From: Heterocephalus glaber
Lineage: Eukaryota; Chordata; Mammalia; Rodentia; Bathyergidae
Direction: 5' to 3'
NCBI RefSeq assembly: GCF_000247695.1
Contig: NW_004624795.1
Span: 3,213,307 to 3,277,306, forward strand
Length of the DNA: 64,000 nt
Below the pieces are notes generated by a model. The model saw nothing but the letters and a program-made list of their open reading frames with translations. It searched no databases and was not told the origin of the DNA. Each line of letters begins with the position of its first letter. Positions within the stretch are counted from its first letter, which is position 1. Shown here in pieces: positions 10,760 to 20,918 of the stretch. The translations under genes and the position numbers were made by a program.

Positions 10760-11740
10760 GGAGTGGTGCTAGGCTAGGAGGTCCCTGTGGTTCTGAAGCC
10801 CTGGATCCCAGCAGTGCTGTTCCGCTGGAGTCTTGGGAAAGGCTGGAGGGGTGACCGAGGGCCCGCTGTGCCCGAGCTCCTCCGAATTGCCTATCCCCTC
10901 AGGCAACTGCTCAGGCTGAACCCCATGGCTTCCAAGCCCACAGATGCAGCACTTTGCTCTTTACACCCCAGAATGGGGTGCAGGCGGCCTCCCTTTCACA
11001 AAGGCTGAATCTGGGAGTCAGAATCTCCACCCCTGGGAAAAGTGCATACAGGGGACCAGAGCTGACCCACGAGCCTCTGAAGCTCCTCTTTGGGGATCAG
11101 GACAGAGGCTCAACTTGCTTAGCAAGCGTAGTGCAGCCAGGTGTGCTGGGGGCTGCACCCATCCCCTGGGGCCTCAACCCCAGACTGCTGCTCTGCTGAG
11201 TGGCGTGTGCAGGGCTGGGAGGGTCTTCCTCTAAACACAACGGGGTTCTCAATGTTTGAATGCTGAAATCCCCTGGGAGACTTTAAACTGGCCTTGTCCG
11301 AGTCCCGCCTTGGGAAACCCGGACTTGCTTGGCTGGGGCGTGGCCTGCGCCCTGGGGTTTTAACAACCTCCAGGTGATTTTCAGGCAGCACTGCTTTAAA
11401 GTCCTCAGCCCTCCCTCCTCTAGAGTGGAGGATTTTGAGTGGATTGAGTGCCACTGCATTTTGAGAGGCAAGGACTGACTGACCCGGTTTTGATATCGCA
11501 GAGGCAGAGAACTTGGGATTGGGTTAAACTGGGGTTGAGTCTGGGAGATGGGAGCGGCATCATCCAGAAGCATTGGTGGTGAGAGGCTGGAGGAGGGTTC
11601 CCTCCCACAGGATGAGACTGGAAGAAGGGAAGACACAGGCAGGTGGTCTCTGAAAGCAAGGCAGACAATAATGGGGCTGGAGGGGCTTTAGGAATGAAGC
11701 CTACTGGGCTGGGCGGGTCAGGTTCATAACTTCTGCCTTT
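10760..11740. other. Gasdermin-relic intron, unique sequence
   Basis: No repeat or recognisable exon seen. ORFs at 10944-11234 and 11420-11887 (minus) have no familiar motifs. The human exon that follows the LVTETLE exon could lie here but was not recognised. Confidence 0.5.
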
Positions 11741-11744
11741 ACAG

Positions 11745-11898
11745 GAAGGTCCTCGAGTTTGGAGGTTTCCAGAAGCGTGAAGGAGAAGGTGCAGGACACG
11801 GTGAGAAGCCTCCGGGGCCTGAATAAGCAGAGAAAAGGTGCTCTGAGCTTCCTCATCCAGTGACTTCACAGGGAGCAGGACCTGCAAGACCTACAGCG
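11745..11898 (+). pseudogene. GSDMB: GSDMB relic exon with premature stop
   Basis: Acceptor tttacag, donor gtgagt at 11899. The frame reads SSSLEVSRSVKEKVQDTVRS and continues with LNKQRKGALSFLIQ, then TGA at 11861-11863, then LHREQDLQDLQ. Aligned with human (SLAKCLGKED...), the stop replaces the Cys codon, a one-base TGC to TGA change. Confidence 0.82.
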
Positions 11899-12012
11899 GT
11901 GAGTGACCCTGGGAAGGACTAGAGCAGGGAGGGACCAGTGGGGAGGCACTTGGCATCAGGAGGATCACCTGCTACAGAGGGACCGCGCTTCCTGCCCACC
12001 TCCTGGCTCCAG

Positions 12013-12128
12013 GTGTTTGACGTCCTGATCTTTGGAGAGCTGCGGCAGGAGGATCTGGCTCTCCAAAGCTGGGAGCCTGGTAGAAGCGCTTGCCAACACC
12101 ATTGTGGAGTTCGTGGACCCCTTGATAG
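12013..12128 (+). pseudogene. GSDMB: GSDMB relic exon with frameshift
   Basis: The first part reads VFDVLIFGELRQEDLAL (human VSEVLISGELHMEDP). From about 12066 the homologous frame shifts to KAGSLVEALANTIVEFVDPL. A one-base change in 'ctctccaaagc' explains this. Donor gtgagg at 12129. Confidence 0.8.
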
Positions 12129-12352
12129 GTGAGGGAGGATCCGGCTGGATTCGGAGGTGGAGGAACTGCTGCTCAGGGAGGCCTGGGGATCACATCTTGG
12201 GGTGAGTGCCAACGGCCCTTTACGCTTTGCTTCATGGGGGTGGCTCCTCACTTGGTAGAGACCAGCGGCTCCCCTTCCCCGTGGTCCAGTCTGTGGTCCC
12301 CAACTGGGTAGGGGGAGGAGGCACCTGGACTCCGTGACGTGAGCCTGAGCAG

Positions 12353-12465
12353 TTGTGGAGGCCCTGGTCCGCTTCATACTCTCCTTCCCAATGGACCTCT
12401 CAGAGGAGCAGCAGTTTTGGGGGGAGGCACTGGAGAAGGAGACCTTGCCCATGCTGAAGGACAAG
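12353..12465 (+). pseudogene. GSDMB: GSDMB relic exon, C-terminal domain
   Basis: Open 113-nt exon. It reads [20 protein letters not shown] and then [17 protein letters not shown], close to human [20 protein letters not shown]. It is in phase with the end of the exon at 12013-12128, and the donor gtgaga is intact. Confidence 0.85.
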
Positions 12466-12882
12466 GTGAGAGGGCCTGGGTGGAGGGCCGGGTCACAGTG
12501 GGAGAGAAAATGATGTTCTCAAGGGACCCAGAAATTCCAGGGCAAGTTCCAGCCCTTTGTTACTCCATGGTTCCCCGCCAGCGCACGTCCATGTGGCTGG
12601 CTGGTTAGTGACAATTCCCTGGACATAGGTCGCCAGGATGATTGGACATGGGTTCTTTAGGCTCTGTTGCTTGCCTGGAGGAACGAGGGGCGGACGTGTG
12701 ACTGCCAGGGCGGCAGCTGGCATGGGCTGATCAGGGTCACCTGCGTGGGCTCCACCGGAAGGAGCGCCATGACGGTGACTATGTCTGCGCATGCGCTCGC
12801 TACTGCGCGCACTGGCCAAGCGCTTGCCATTTCCGGTTTGTGTCGTTGTTCCTAGCTTTTAGGCTGGTTGGTTTCCTTCCAG

Positions 12883-13134
12883 GTGGAGACCATCCTGGAG
12901 GAGAAGTGGGGTGTCCAGGCCAGCAATCCCCAGGACCCAGACTGTGACCCCGAGGCGCAGGCCATCTTTATCCTCTATCTTGCTGTCTCCATACTGCTGC
13001 AGCTGAGCGAGCAGCCCACCACTTCTTTTTTTTTTTTTTTTTTTTTACCGGGGATCGAACGCGGGACCTTGCGCTTGCGAAGCAGGCGCCGGAACCACTG
13101 AGCTAAATCCCCGGCCTAGCCCACCACTTCTTAA
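12883..13134 (+). pseudogene. GSDMB: GSDMB relic last exon, split by an ID SINE
   Basis: Reads VETILEEKWGVQASNPQDPD and then CDPEAQAIFILYLAVSILLQ, LSEQPTTS. An ID element (13028-13117) is inserted so that the final codons and ancestral TAA reappear at 13118-13134 in the second copy of the target duplication. Reading through, the present frame enters SINE sequence. Confidence 0.85.
13028..13117 (-). repeat. ID SINE at the GSDMB stop codon
   Basis: Full-length, near-consensus ID with a 15-bp perfect target duplication 'agcccaccacttctt' at 13013-13027 and 13118-13132. Its low divergence suggests a recent insertion. Confidence 0.95.
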
Positions 13135-13375
13135 GAGCTACTTCCCCACCTCCCGAGCCCACCCTCAAGCGGCCACCACGGCCACCACCGCCATCATCCT
13201 GTCACCAGAGGGACCTCATCAGAACTCGCAGATGGCTTTCTTCCAGGCACCCCTTCCCTGCGTGTTAATATCCCCAACCAGCCTGGATTGTATGCATGGA
13301 TTTCTGGTTAAAACTGGCAGATTGATTTATTAATTTCTCTCCCTTGAAACCTCATTAAATGACAGTAGAGCAATT
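13135..13375 (+). other. GSDMB: Former GSDMB 3' UTR with ATTAAA
   Basis: Follows the ancestral TAA and ends with the poly(A)-signal variant ATTAAA at 13354-13359. The assignment rests on position only. Confidence 0.5.
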
Positions 13376-13464
13376 GGGAAGGTATAAGCCCTCCAGGATA
13401 AAAAGGGAGTTGAAGTCGGGGAATTTAACACATCTTTAGAAGCTAGAAAGCAGGGGCCTGAGGG

Positions 13465-13494
13465 GCGCGCGCGCGCGTGTGTGTGTATGTATGC
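13465..13494. repeat. Alternating purine-pyrimidine tract, (GC)n(GT)n
   Basis: 30 bases alternate purine and pyrimidine without a break, CG repeats passing into TG and TATG. This is the composition expected of Z-DNA-forming DNA. Confidence 0.85.
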
Positions 13495-13912
13495 TGATTT
13501 CATCAGAAGTCTTTAGTTCTATTTTATATTCTCAAAGAAAATGTAATTAGAAGTTAAAGAAATAATGTTGGGTACACAGCATTTCAAACATGTCTCCAAT
13601 ACTAAGTAGAAGGTGGAGCTCCTCTGCATCTCTCTTCCTTCGGAGACCAGAGGTAGCTGACGTCTGAAGCTAAGGTGACTTGTGCCAGGTAACAGACTGC
13701 TGTTTACAGATCCAGGCACTGGGCTGTGGTTGCCTGGCCTGTGGAACCCAAGCCCAAGGGCCTCCCCGAGTGGGTTCCACTGGAATCTCAAGGGTGCGCC
13801 TTCGTAGTAAAGGTGACTCAGCAGTAGATCCATGGCTCTTACCCCACCTCGGGGGAATGCAGCCAAGACTTTTGGGTACTGAATGAAGAAGAGGTTATAA
13901 AAGAAAAGGGAA

Positions 13913-13996
13913 AGCCAGGGATTTAGCTCAGTGGTTCTGCCACCTGCCTCGCAAGTGCAAGGTCCCGAGTTCGATCCCGGGTACCAAAAAAAAAAG
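13913..13996 (+). repeat. ID SINE
   Basis: Complete: 'gccagggatttagctcagtg' to B-box 'gttcgatcc', 'gggtacc' and an A10 tail. Close to the young consensus. Confidence 0.93.
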
Positions 13997-14348
13997 GGAA
14001 AAAAGTATTCTGAGAGGTTGAGATCAGAGGCACCTTGCTAAAGAACTCAGGCTCCCTGGCAGTGGACTTGGTTGGGGAGGTCTTGGGCCGATCACATGCT
14101 CAGGCACCCGTCAGAATCACACTTGACCTTCATTCCCATAAATGATCATCTCAGGCCAATGAGTGCTTCCCAGGAAACTACCAACAACAAAGAATCCAAG
14201 GAAGTAAAACCATGAGCAAGAATGAGCAAAAATACAGGACAGCACAGCAGAAAGGTAAGAAAACATCAAATAAATAAATAAATAAAATAAAATACTGGAA
14301 TTCCTAAACAAGGTTATGAAAACATAATGATGCTTAAATTTGAAGATG

Positions 14349-14470
14349 AGTCTGAGTGTGGTGGTGCAGACCTGTAATCCCAGGACTCAGGAGGCTGAGG
14401 GAGGAGGGTTGCCAAGAGTTTGAGGCCAGCCTGAACTGCATAGTAGGACCCTGTCGCAAAAAACCAAAAA
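14349..14470 (+). repeat. B1 SINE
   Basis: 'gtctgagtgtggtggtgcag' to 'aggaccctgtcgcaaaaaac'. Monomer form. Confidence 0.88.
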
Positions 14471-14479
14471 AGTTCAATC

Positions 14480-14915
14480 AAGGTTCCAAGAGCAGAAGAC
14501 AATGAGATTCAGGCAGAGGCAATGCTTGATGAGACAGTGGTTGAGAATTTTGCCGAATTAAAGATAATCATAGTTTTAGGAAATGCAGTGAATCCCTAGC
14601 AAGATTTATAACACATTCACATCTAGAAGAATCATAGTAAAATGGAAGAATAGCAACAAAGACAAAAATTTTAAAACTAGTCGGAGAAGAAGACAACTGA
14701 CCTTCAAGGAAGTTACAGACTGAAAACTCAGTGAGGAGCCGTTGATGATGAAATTATACCTGTGTGTGTTGAAAGGAAAGCACTGCTGATTAAATTTTTA
14801 TAATCAGCAAAACTGTCTTTAATGTAGCGGGGGGGGATGGGAGAAAATAGAATTTATTTTAAAAAAAACTACCAAAAAAAGTTAATATTGCAATATATCA
14901 AAAATTATTTGGGAA
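14480..14915. other. Unique intergenic sequence
   Basis: AT-rich. No repeat, ORF or motif recognised apart from a short G8 run at 14829. Confidence 0.5.
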
Positions 14916-14916
14916 G

Positions 14917-15010
14917 GGGCCGGGGATTTAGCTCAGTGGTTCTGCTGCCTCCCTCGAAAGTGCATGGATCTGAGTTCCATCCCTGGTACCAAAAAAACAA
15001 ACAAACAAAA
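14917..15010 (+). repeat. ID SINE
   Basis: 'ggggccggggatttagctca' with A-rich (AAAC)n tail. A few B-box changes ('gttccatcc'). Confidence 0.92.
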
Positions 15011-15110
15011 TAAAGGTAAAATTATTTTTAGATAAGAATGAAGAGCCTTTTTCCCTAGTAGGTCCTTATTAAAGAAAAGTCAGGTAAAAGGAGAGACCTC
15101 AAATAGATTT

Positions 15111-15240
15111 GAAGCTGGGTGTGGTAGTATACTCAGGAGGCTGAAGCAGGAAGATCCCTGCGAGTTTGAGGGTCGCCTGGGCTGCATAGTTCAAGGCCAG
15201 CCTGACATATGTGGAGACCCTAACTAACCACCCCCCCCAA
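15111..15240 (+). repeat. B1 SINE, internally rearranged
   Basis: B1 start 'gctgggtgtggtagta', a deletion in the 'cctgtaatcccag' part, then two 'cagcctg/gcctgggct' segments and 'ggagaccct'. Confidence 0.82.
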
Positions 15241-15300
15241 AAAACCCCAAACCAATAAAAGGTAAATAAAGAGTTAAATCTAAATAAGCAGTAATTGCCA

Positions 15301-15475
15301 GAGCCTGGTATGGTGGTGCACACCTGTGATCCTAGCACTGGGGAGGCTGAGTCAGGGGGATCACAAGTTCAGGCCCAACCTGGGCCACTTAGCAACTTAG
15401 AGAGACCCCCCCCCCAAACAAAAGAGAAGCTGGGGTGTTTCTCGGAGAGAAGGCCTTGGGTGCAGTCCCCAGTAA
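15301..15475 (+). repeat. B1-dID dimer
   Basis: B1 half 'gagcctggtatggtggtgca' to 'agagagaccc', then a degenerate ID half 'aagctggggtgtttctcgg' ending 'cagtccccagtaacacac'. Confidence 0.78.
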
Positions 15476-15500
15476 CACACACACACACACACACACACAC
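15475..15500. repeat. (CA)n microsatellite
   Basis: Thirteen CA dinucleotides between two B1-dID copies. It probably arose in the tail of the left one. Confidence 0.95.
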
Positions 15501-15517
15501 GCACGCATGCACGGACG

Positions 15518-15672
15518 GTGATGCACGCCTGTAATTCCAGCACTTAGGCTGAGGCGTGAGGATAGCTAGTTCAAGTCCCACCTATGCAGATTAGTGAGAC
15601 TCTGTCTCATAATAAAAACTAAAAAAGGGCTGGGGATGTAGCTCAGTGGTAGAGCACCCTTAGATTTAGTCC
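15518..15672 (+). repeat. B1-dID dimer
   Basis: B1 half 'atgcacgcctgtaattccag' to 'gagactctgtctcataa', then ID half 'gggctggggatgtagctcag' with 'tggtagagcaccctt'. Confidence 0.82.
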
Positions 15673-15957
15673 CTATGTAAACTTATCAAAATGGCATCCT
15701 ATGGGGTAAACATAACAACTGTAACTAATATAAGCCGGGGACTGTGGCGTACAATCCTGGTCCCAGCTGTTTGGCTTGAGCTCCTATGAGAATCTAAGAC
15801 CACAGCTGACCTGACAGGAAGTGGAGCTCCAGTGGTGATGTGCAGATGGGGAGCTGCCTAAAAGTTTTCCTCAGTTAAAAAAAAATAAAATTAAAAAAAT
15901 TTTTTAAAAACAGAAAAAAGATGAAGAAGAAGAAAAAAAGAGTTTTCCTCAGTAAGA

Positions 15958-16420
15958 TGTTGTAAGTCCCAAACTGGAAACAACTCAAATATTCACTAAC
16001 AGGATGGATAAATGTACTATTGTATGTTCATTCAATGGAATATTATACAGCAGGGAACAGGAACAAGCTGAAGTTATTCTTTGGGGAGAATTACAGCACA
16101 AAAAGATATATTCAAAAAGATTCTTTCCACCTAATGTTAAAAAAAAAAAAAGAAAGAAAACTATTGCTTAGGAAGCCACACTTTGGTGGTAAAATTCCAA
16201 GAAAAGTAAGGCAGTCCTTATTAGAAAAACATTCTCTTTGGAGGAGCAATGGTACAATCAGAAGAGGCCTATCTGAATGCAGGGTGTGAAGGACGCGAGC
16301 GATGTTTTATTTCTCTGGGTGGTAGGTAGTTCAAGTGAGAATTATTTGTTAGGCTGTATTTTTATGTGAATATACTTTTCTTCAACTATGATGTGGTTCA
16401 CAATAAATTAAATAAAAGAG
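15958..16420 (+). repeat. Old L1 3' end
   Basis: 'aactggaaacaactcaaata', 'aatgtactattgtatg' and 'caatggaatattatacagca' are the end of an old L1 ORF2, followed by L1-type 3' UTR. Frames are broken. Confidence 0.75.
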
Positions 16421-16438
16421 AGAATGGTGGTATTCACT

Positions 16439-16585
16439 TTTTTGTTTGTTGAGACAAGGTCTCACTATGCAGTCCAGGCTGGCCTTGAACTCACTATTCA
16501 GCCCAAGTGGGCTCGGACTCGCAGCGATCCTCCTGCCTCAGCCTCCAGAGTGCTGGGATGACGGACTTCCCACGGTGCCGGCTGG
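16439..16585 (-). repeat. B1 SINE with internal duplication
   Basis: 'gagacaaggtctcactatgc', two 'actat(g/t)cag' segments, 'cctcagcctccagagtgctg'. Confidence 0.88.
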
Positions 16586-16921
16586 CTCAATGGGACTGTG
16601 AGTCCCTGGGCTCCATACTCCGCCTGTGCAACATTTTCCACCCAGTGGGAGGCGTCCAAACCACCGGCCCCCTTTTGGCTTCCTGTTTCCTTATCTTTGT
16701 TTTCCAAACACCCCTGCCACTTCTATATTTGCTTTTGGATTCCGCATGTGTTCTCGGATCATGCAGAAGAGCCGGTGTCGAGACGCCGGGGAGGCGCGCT
16801 TGGACCTCAGCCCTATCCCTGCAACTCAGGTCGTTCCACCTTGGGAGCGTGTAGGTTTCGGGAGTCTTATGACTGACAGCCACGCTTCTCCGATTCCCTG
16901 AGAACTACACACGGTCTTTCT

Positions 16922-17125
16922 CTTTGGGGGGTGGGTACTGGGGATCGAACTTGGGACCTTTCACTTGTGAGGCAGGCACTGTGCCACTGAGCTGCATCCC
17001 TGGCCCCGCCTTTTTATTTTTTTAAATTACATTTTGAGACAGGTTCTCACTAAATTGCCCAGCTGGGCTTGGATTTGGGATTATCTTGCCTCGTCCTCCT
17101 GGTGTGCACTCTCCCATGCCTGTCC
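16922..17125 (-). repeat. B1-dID dimer
   Basis: ID half 'gtactggggatcgaacttgg' to 'actgagctgcatccctggcc', then B1 half 'ttttgagacaggttctcact' to 'gcctcgtcctcctgg'. Confidence 0.85.
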
Positions 17126-17608
17126 TGGGCTGAAAGTTTTTTATTTCACTAATTTCAGTTCTAGGCAACTGGTTCCTTGTGAAGTATGCAGCTTGCTACA
17201 GCTGAAAATCATTCCCACGTTAGGCCACACGGACATCTGTACTAACTGGAGCAACAGGTAAATGTTTGTCCCCATTTATTGTAACTTCGAAACACTTTTT
17301 CTTGAGATCAGGCTTTGTTTTTGACTTTTAAGCTCCCCCTCCCGCCCCCCGACTGGGCGGTAAAGGCGTGAGTACCAATCTGTCAGCTCCTCTAGGAGGT
17401 TTCTTCCAAGGGACTAGAGAAAGTTATGAAACACAGGAGGAGGTGGAGGAAGGCAAGAAGGGCCAGAGGAACATTTATCAGATGCGCTGCAGGGTAAGGT
17501 CAGCTGGCCACCCGCCCACAGTTAACATGCAAATAGGGCAGCAAAGCAAAGTATGAAAAGAAACTGGGGGGTGAAAAACAAAATATAAAGGTGAAGATGC
17601 GTCCTGGC

Positions 17609-17737
17609 AGCTGGGTGTGGCGGTGCACACTTGTACTAGGACTTGGGAGGCTGAGGTAGGAGGATTGGCCAGAGTTCGAGGCCAGCCTGGACTACATAGC
17701 GAGACCCTGTTTTGCTGAATGAATGAATGAATGAATG
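17609..17737 (+). repeat. B1 SINE with (GAAT)n tail
   Basis: B1 at 17609-17712 ('agctgggtgtggcggtgcac' to 'gcgagaccctgtttt'). The tail runs into five GAAT units at 17717-17737. Confidence 0.85.
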
Positions 17738-18179
17738 TTTCCTTGGCCAGCAGGCACAAGGAAGGCTTTGTCACCCTGGCTCTGGAAGCAGGTTCGTGCC
17801 TGGCAGTGCCCGGTGGCCACCAGCTTGGCCGACCTCTCCTGCTGTGTCTCTGACAGACAGCCCTCCTCGAGCCCTGCTCTCTGCTTGGCGGCAGAGCTCT
17901 CAGGGACCTCAGCAAGCTGCAGCCGGCCGCGGTGAGGCCTCCGCAGGCTTCTGAGAGCAGTGCTGAAGGTTAGGAGAAAACTCTATAGTACCCCACAGAA
18001 GAGAGGGGCGCAGAACAGTGTGCACGCAGAGCTTTGGAGATGAATGTTGCAGTCGCTACACAAGGAACCCATGACAACTGCAAACATGCAGTGAGTAGCT
18101 GAAGAAAGAAGCCATAGCTGGCTACTCTTCATATCTGCTATTTCTGTATTCCTTAGAGTTTTCTTTTTATTTTGGCTTG

Positions 18180-18375
18180 TTTTTTTTGGCTACTGGAGAT
18201 CGAACTCTGGACCTTGCGCTTGCGAGGCAGGCAGCAGCATCACTGAGCTAAATCCCCAGCCCTATTATTTTGGCTTTTTGAGACAGGGTTTCATGATGTA
18301 GTCCAGCCTGGCTTTGAACTCCAGGCAATCCTCCTAAGTGCTGGGATAACAGGGCTGTGCCACCACACCGGGCCT
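18180..18375 (-). repeat. ID SINE inserted at the tail of a B1
   Basis: ID at 18180-18262. The short repeat 'attttggctt' on both sides is consistent with its insertion in the poly(A) region of the B1 whose body is 18272-18375 ('gagacagggtttcatgatg'). Confidence 0.85.
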
Positions 18376-18611
18376 TTCTTTACAACTTCCTAGCAATTCT
18401 TTGTTACTCCAATCCCTTGTATAGTTAATTATCCTTTTTATAATACTTCCTCGGATTAAATAACTATTTTCTGTCTCCAGACTGAACCCTGACTAGTACA
18501 CAGACTTAGTATCAATAAATGGTAGGAAATAATAAATTTCGCTGTTTTAATTTAGTGGAACAGAATAAGAAAGGTGTTAAATCTATACATATGAACACAG
18601 AAAAATCTTTT

Positions 18612-18693
18612 TTTTTTCTGGTACCAGGGATTGAACTCAGGACCTTGCACTTGCAAGGCAGGCGGCAGAACCACTGAGCTAAATCCCCAGCCC
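18612..18693 (-). repeat. ID SINE
   Basis: Near-consensus ID with perfect 14-bp target duplication 'cagaaaaatctttt' at 18598-18611 and 18694-18707. It lies immediately next to the L1 target site. Confidence 0.94.
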
Positions 18694-18721
18694 CAGAAAA
18701 ATCTTTTAAAAAATATTGGCT

Positions 18722-20300
18722 TAGAAGATAGCCTATTTAATAAATGGTGTTGGAAAAACTGGATTTCAACCTGCCAAAGATTAAAACTAGACCCATACCT
18801 ATCACCATGCACTAAACNNNNNNNNNNNNNNNNNNNNNNNNNNNNNNNNNNNNNNNNNNNNNNNNNNNNNNNNNNNNNNNNNNNNNNNNNNNNNNNNNNN
18901 NNNNNNNNNNNNNNNNNTCTTTGACAAAGGAGCCAACCACCCTCATTGGAGGAAAGATAGCCTATTTAATAAATGGTGTTGGAAAAACTGGATTTCAACC
19001 TACCAAAGATTAGAACTAGACCCATACCTATCACCATGAACTAAACTAAGATCAAAGTGGATTAAAGATCTAAATATTAAGACAGAAACACTAAGCTTGC
19101 TGGAAGATAAGTTTGGTAGAACTCTTAATTACATTGCCATAGGAAAAGACTTTATGAACAAATCTCCAGTAGCACTGGGGCTAGCACAAAGAATTAACAA
19201 CTGGGATCTCATTGTATTAAAAAGCTTCTTCACTCCAAGAGAAACTACCAACAGAACTCAGAGACAACCTACAATGTGGGAAGAAAATTTTAGCAGCAGT
19301 ACCTCTGACAAAGGTCTACTATCAAGAATATATAAAGAATTGAAAAAAATCAGACCCCCCAAATTCAAAGACCAACTTAAAAAATGGGCATCCAAAATGA
19401 ACAGACATTTCTCAGACAAAGAAGTAAAAGCAGCGAATAAGTATTTGAAAAAATGTTCAACATCACTGGTCATTCGAGAGATGCAGATGAAAACCACACT
19501 GAGATTCCATCTCACCCCACAAAGTATGGCTGCTATCAAGAAATCAATCAACCAATAACAAATGCTGGCAAGGGTTTGGGGAGAAAGGAACCCTTCTCTA
19601 TTTTTGGTGGGAGTGCAGACTGGTGAAACCACTGTGGAAATCAGTATGGAGATGCCTCAAAGAACTAGTGCTAGAGGTCCCAGTTGACCCAGCTATTCCC
19701 CTACTCGGTATCTTCCCCAAAGAATTAAAAGAATCATACCACAGCGATATTTGTGCACCTATGTTTATAGCGGCACAGTTTGTAATAGCTAAAGCTTGGA
19801 AACAGCCCAAGTGCCCATCAACTGGAAACAGGACAAAGAAGATGTGGGTTTTTTTTTTTTTTAATAAAATGGAGTACTACTCAGCCATAAAGAATGAGAA
19901 ACTAGAGAATTTATAGCTAAATGGATGCATATTGAGGCCATACTCTTAAGTGAAATAAATAGAATATCCATGTGTAAATACCAAATAGTTTCTCTAGTGT
20001 GAGAAACAAAGTGTAAATAAGGATTAAAATGAATAATTGATAATTTGAAATAGGAAAAGGTCCAAAGGAGTAGGGGTGGTGGGAGGGGAAGGGGAAAGGA
20101 AAGGAGGGAAAGGAAAAACTATGAGAAAAGAAAAAAAAAAAGGGAAACAAAATCTACATAAATAGGGAAAATAGGGAAGGGCACACAGGGAATGGGGAAA
20201 AAAATAAGAACCAAGATACATCACGTTCAGGTACAAGCACCCAATGACAAATGTAAATGTATACCTGAAAGGTACCAATAAAAGAATTTAAAAAATAAAT
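18722..20300 (+). mobile_element. Young L1, 5'-truncated, containing the assembly gap
   Basis: Carries the end of ORF2 (a 153-codon open stretch at 19097-19558) and a 3' UTR ending in 'ggtaccaataaaagaa'. The flanking repeat 'aaaaatattggct' (18709-18721 and 20301-20313) is a target duplication and so gives the element's true limits. ORF2 normally encodes endonuclease and reverse transcriptase; only its C-terminal part remains, so it cannot move by itself. The first 96 bp reappear after the gap. Confidence 0.88.
18818..18917. other. Assembly gap, 100 N
   Basis: Exactly 100 N, the usual placeholder for a gap of unknown size. L1 sequence of the same segment lies on both sides. Confidence 0.99.
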
Positions 20301-20308
20301 AAAAATAT

Positions 20309-20395
20309 TGGCTCAGGACTAGGAGTGTAAATCAGTGTTAGAGTGTTTTCCTAGCATGCATGAGGTCCTGGGTTTGAATTCCAGCGCCACAAAAG
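20309..20395 (+). repeat. Old-type ID SINE
   Basis: 'ggactaggagtgtaaatcag' with 'cctagcatgcatgaggtcct' and 'ccagcgccacaaaa', the older 'tagcatgc' ID class. The young L1 inserted at its left edge. Confidence 0.82.
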
Positions 20396-20596
20396 CAGAC
20401 AGGTGGGTAAAAAAATTGCAAAGGATACAAATGACACCTTTAATGTAAACATTAACTACCTGAAACCCTGGATGGGAAGGGAACATACCAATCTCAGAGG
20501 AGTGATTACTTTTGGGGGAAGGAAGGAAAATGGTGATAGAGAATTACACAGAGGCCTTACGTGAACCTGCGATGTTTTATTTTTTAAAATCTAAGG

Positions 20597-20698
20597 GTGG
20601 GGTGGGGATTTAGCTCAGTGATTTTGACACCTGCTGTGCAAGCACAAAGACTCAAGTTTGATCCTCAGTATCAAAAAAAAAAGAATAAATAAATAAAT
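20597..20698 (+). repeat. ID SINE
   Basis: 'ggtggggatttagctcagtg' to 'gtttgatcctcagtatcaaa'. Target duplication 'aaaatctaagg' at 20586-20596 and 20699-20709. Confidence 0.9.
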
Positions 20699-20918
20699 AA
20701 AATCTAAGGTGAACAAGATCCCTAAGAATATAATTAAAAAATGCAAAAGCCCATAATCAGCAGCTGAAGCAATTTAGCAGGAAAAGGACAGCTTACATTG
20801 CATCAGAACATCTCTCTGGTCATGCTGAGCAGGTTACACATGGGTAAGATGAGTAGATGCCTTTCAGCAAGTATTTAGGAATAGTTTACCTTGCAAGGGG
20901 TATAAAAATCTAAGGCAG

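Larger units (their letters stand above)
8513..13134 (+). pseudogene. GSDMB: GSDMB relic (gasdermin B), broken
   Basis: Gasdermin-like exons lie directly downstream of ORMDL3 on the same strand, the position of human GSDMB. Recognised pieces are 8513-8671, about 9619-9735, 11745-11898, 12013-12128, 12353-12465 and 12883-13134. The C-terminal motif around SEEQQF..EALEK.TLP.LKD and the ending DPEA..I..LY..VSILL.L.E match human GSDMB rather than GSDMA. Disabling changes are an in-frame TGA at 11861-11863, a frameshift near 12061-12070, an apparent phase mismatch at the 11898/12013 junction, and an ID SINE at the stop codon. The N-terminal start exons were not found. Intact gasdermins release an N-terminal pore-forming domain after protease cleavage; this copy should not make a working protein. 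Mouse and rat are known to lack GSDMB, so a legible relic in a rodent is informative. Confidence 0.85.

Noticed and set aside
19097..19558. 153-aa frame as a host gene
   Set aside because: It is the C-terminal part of L1 ORF2 inside a truncated element.
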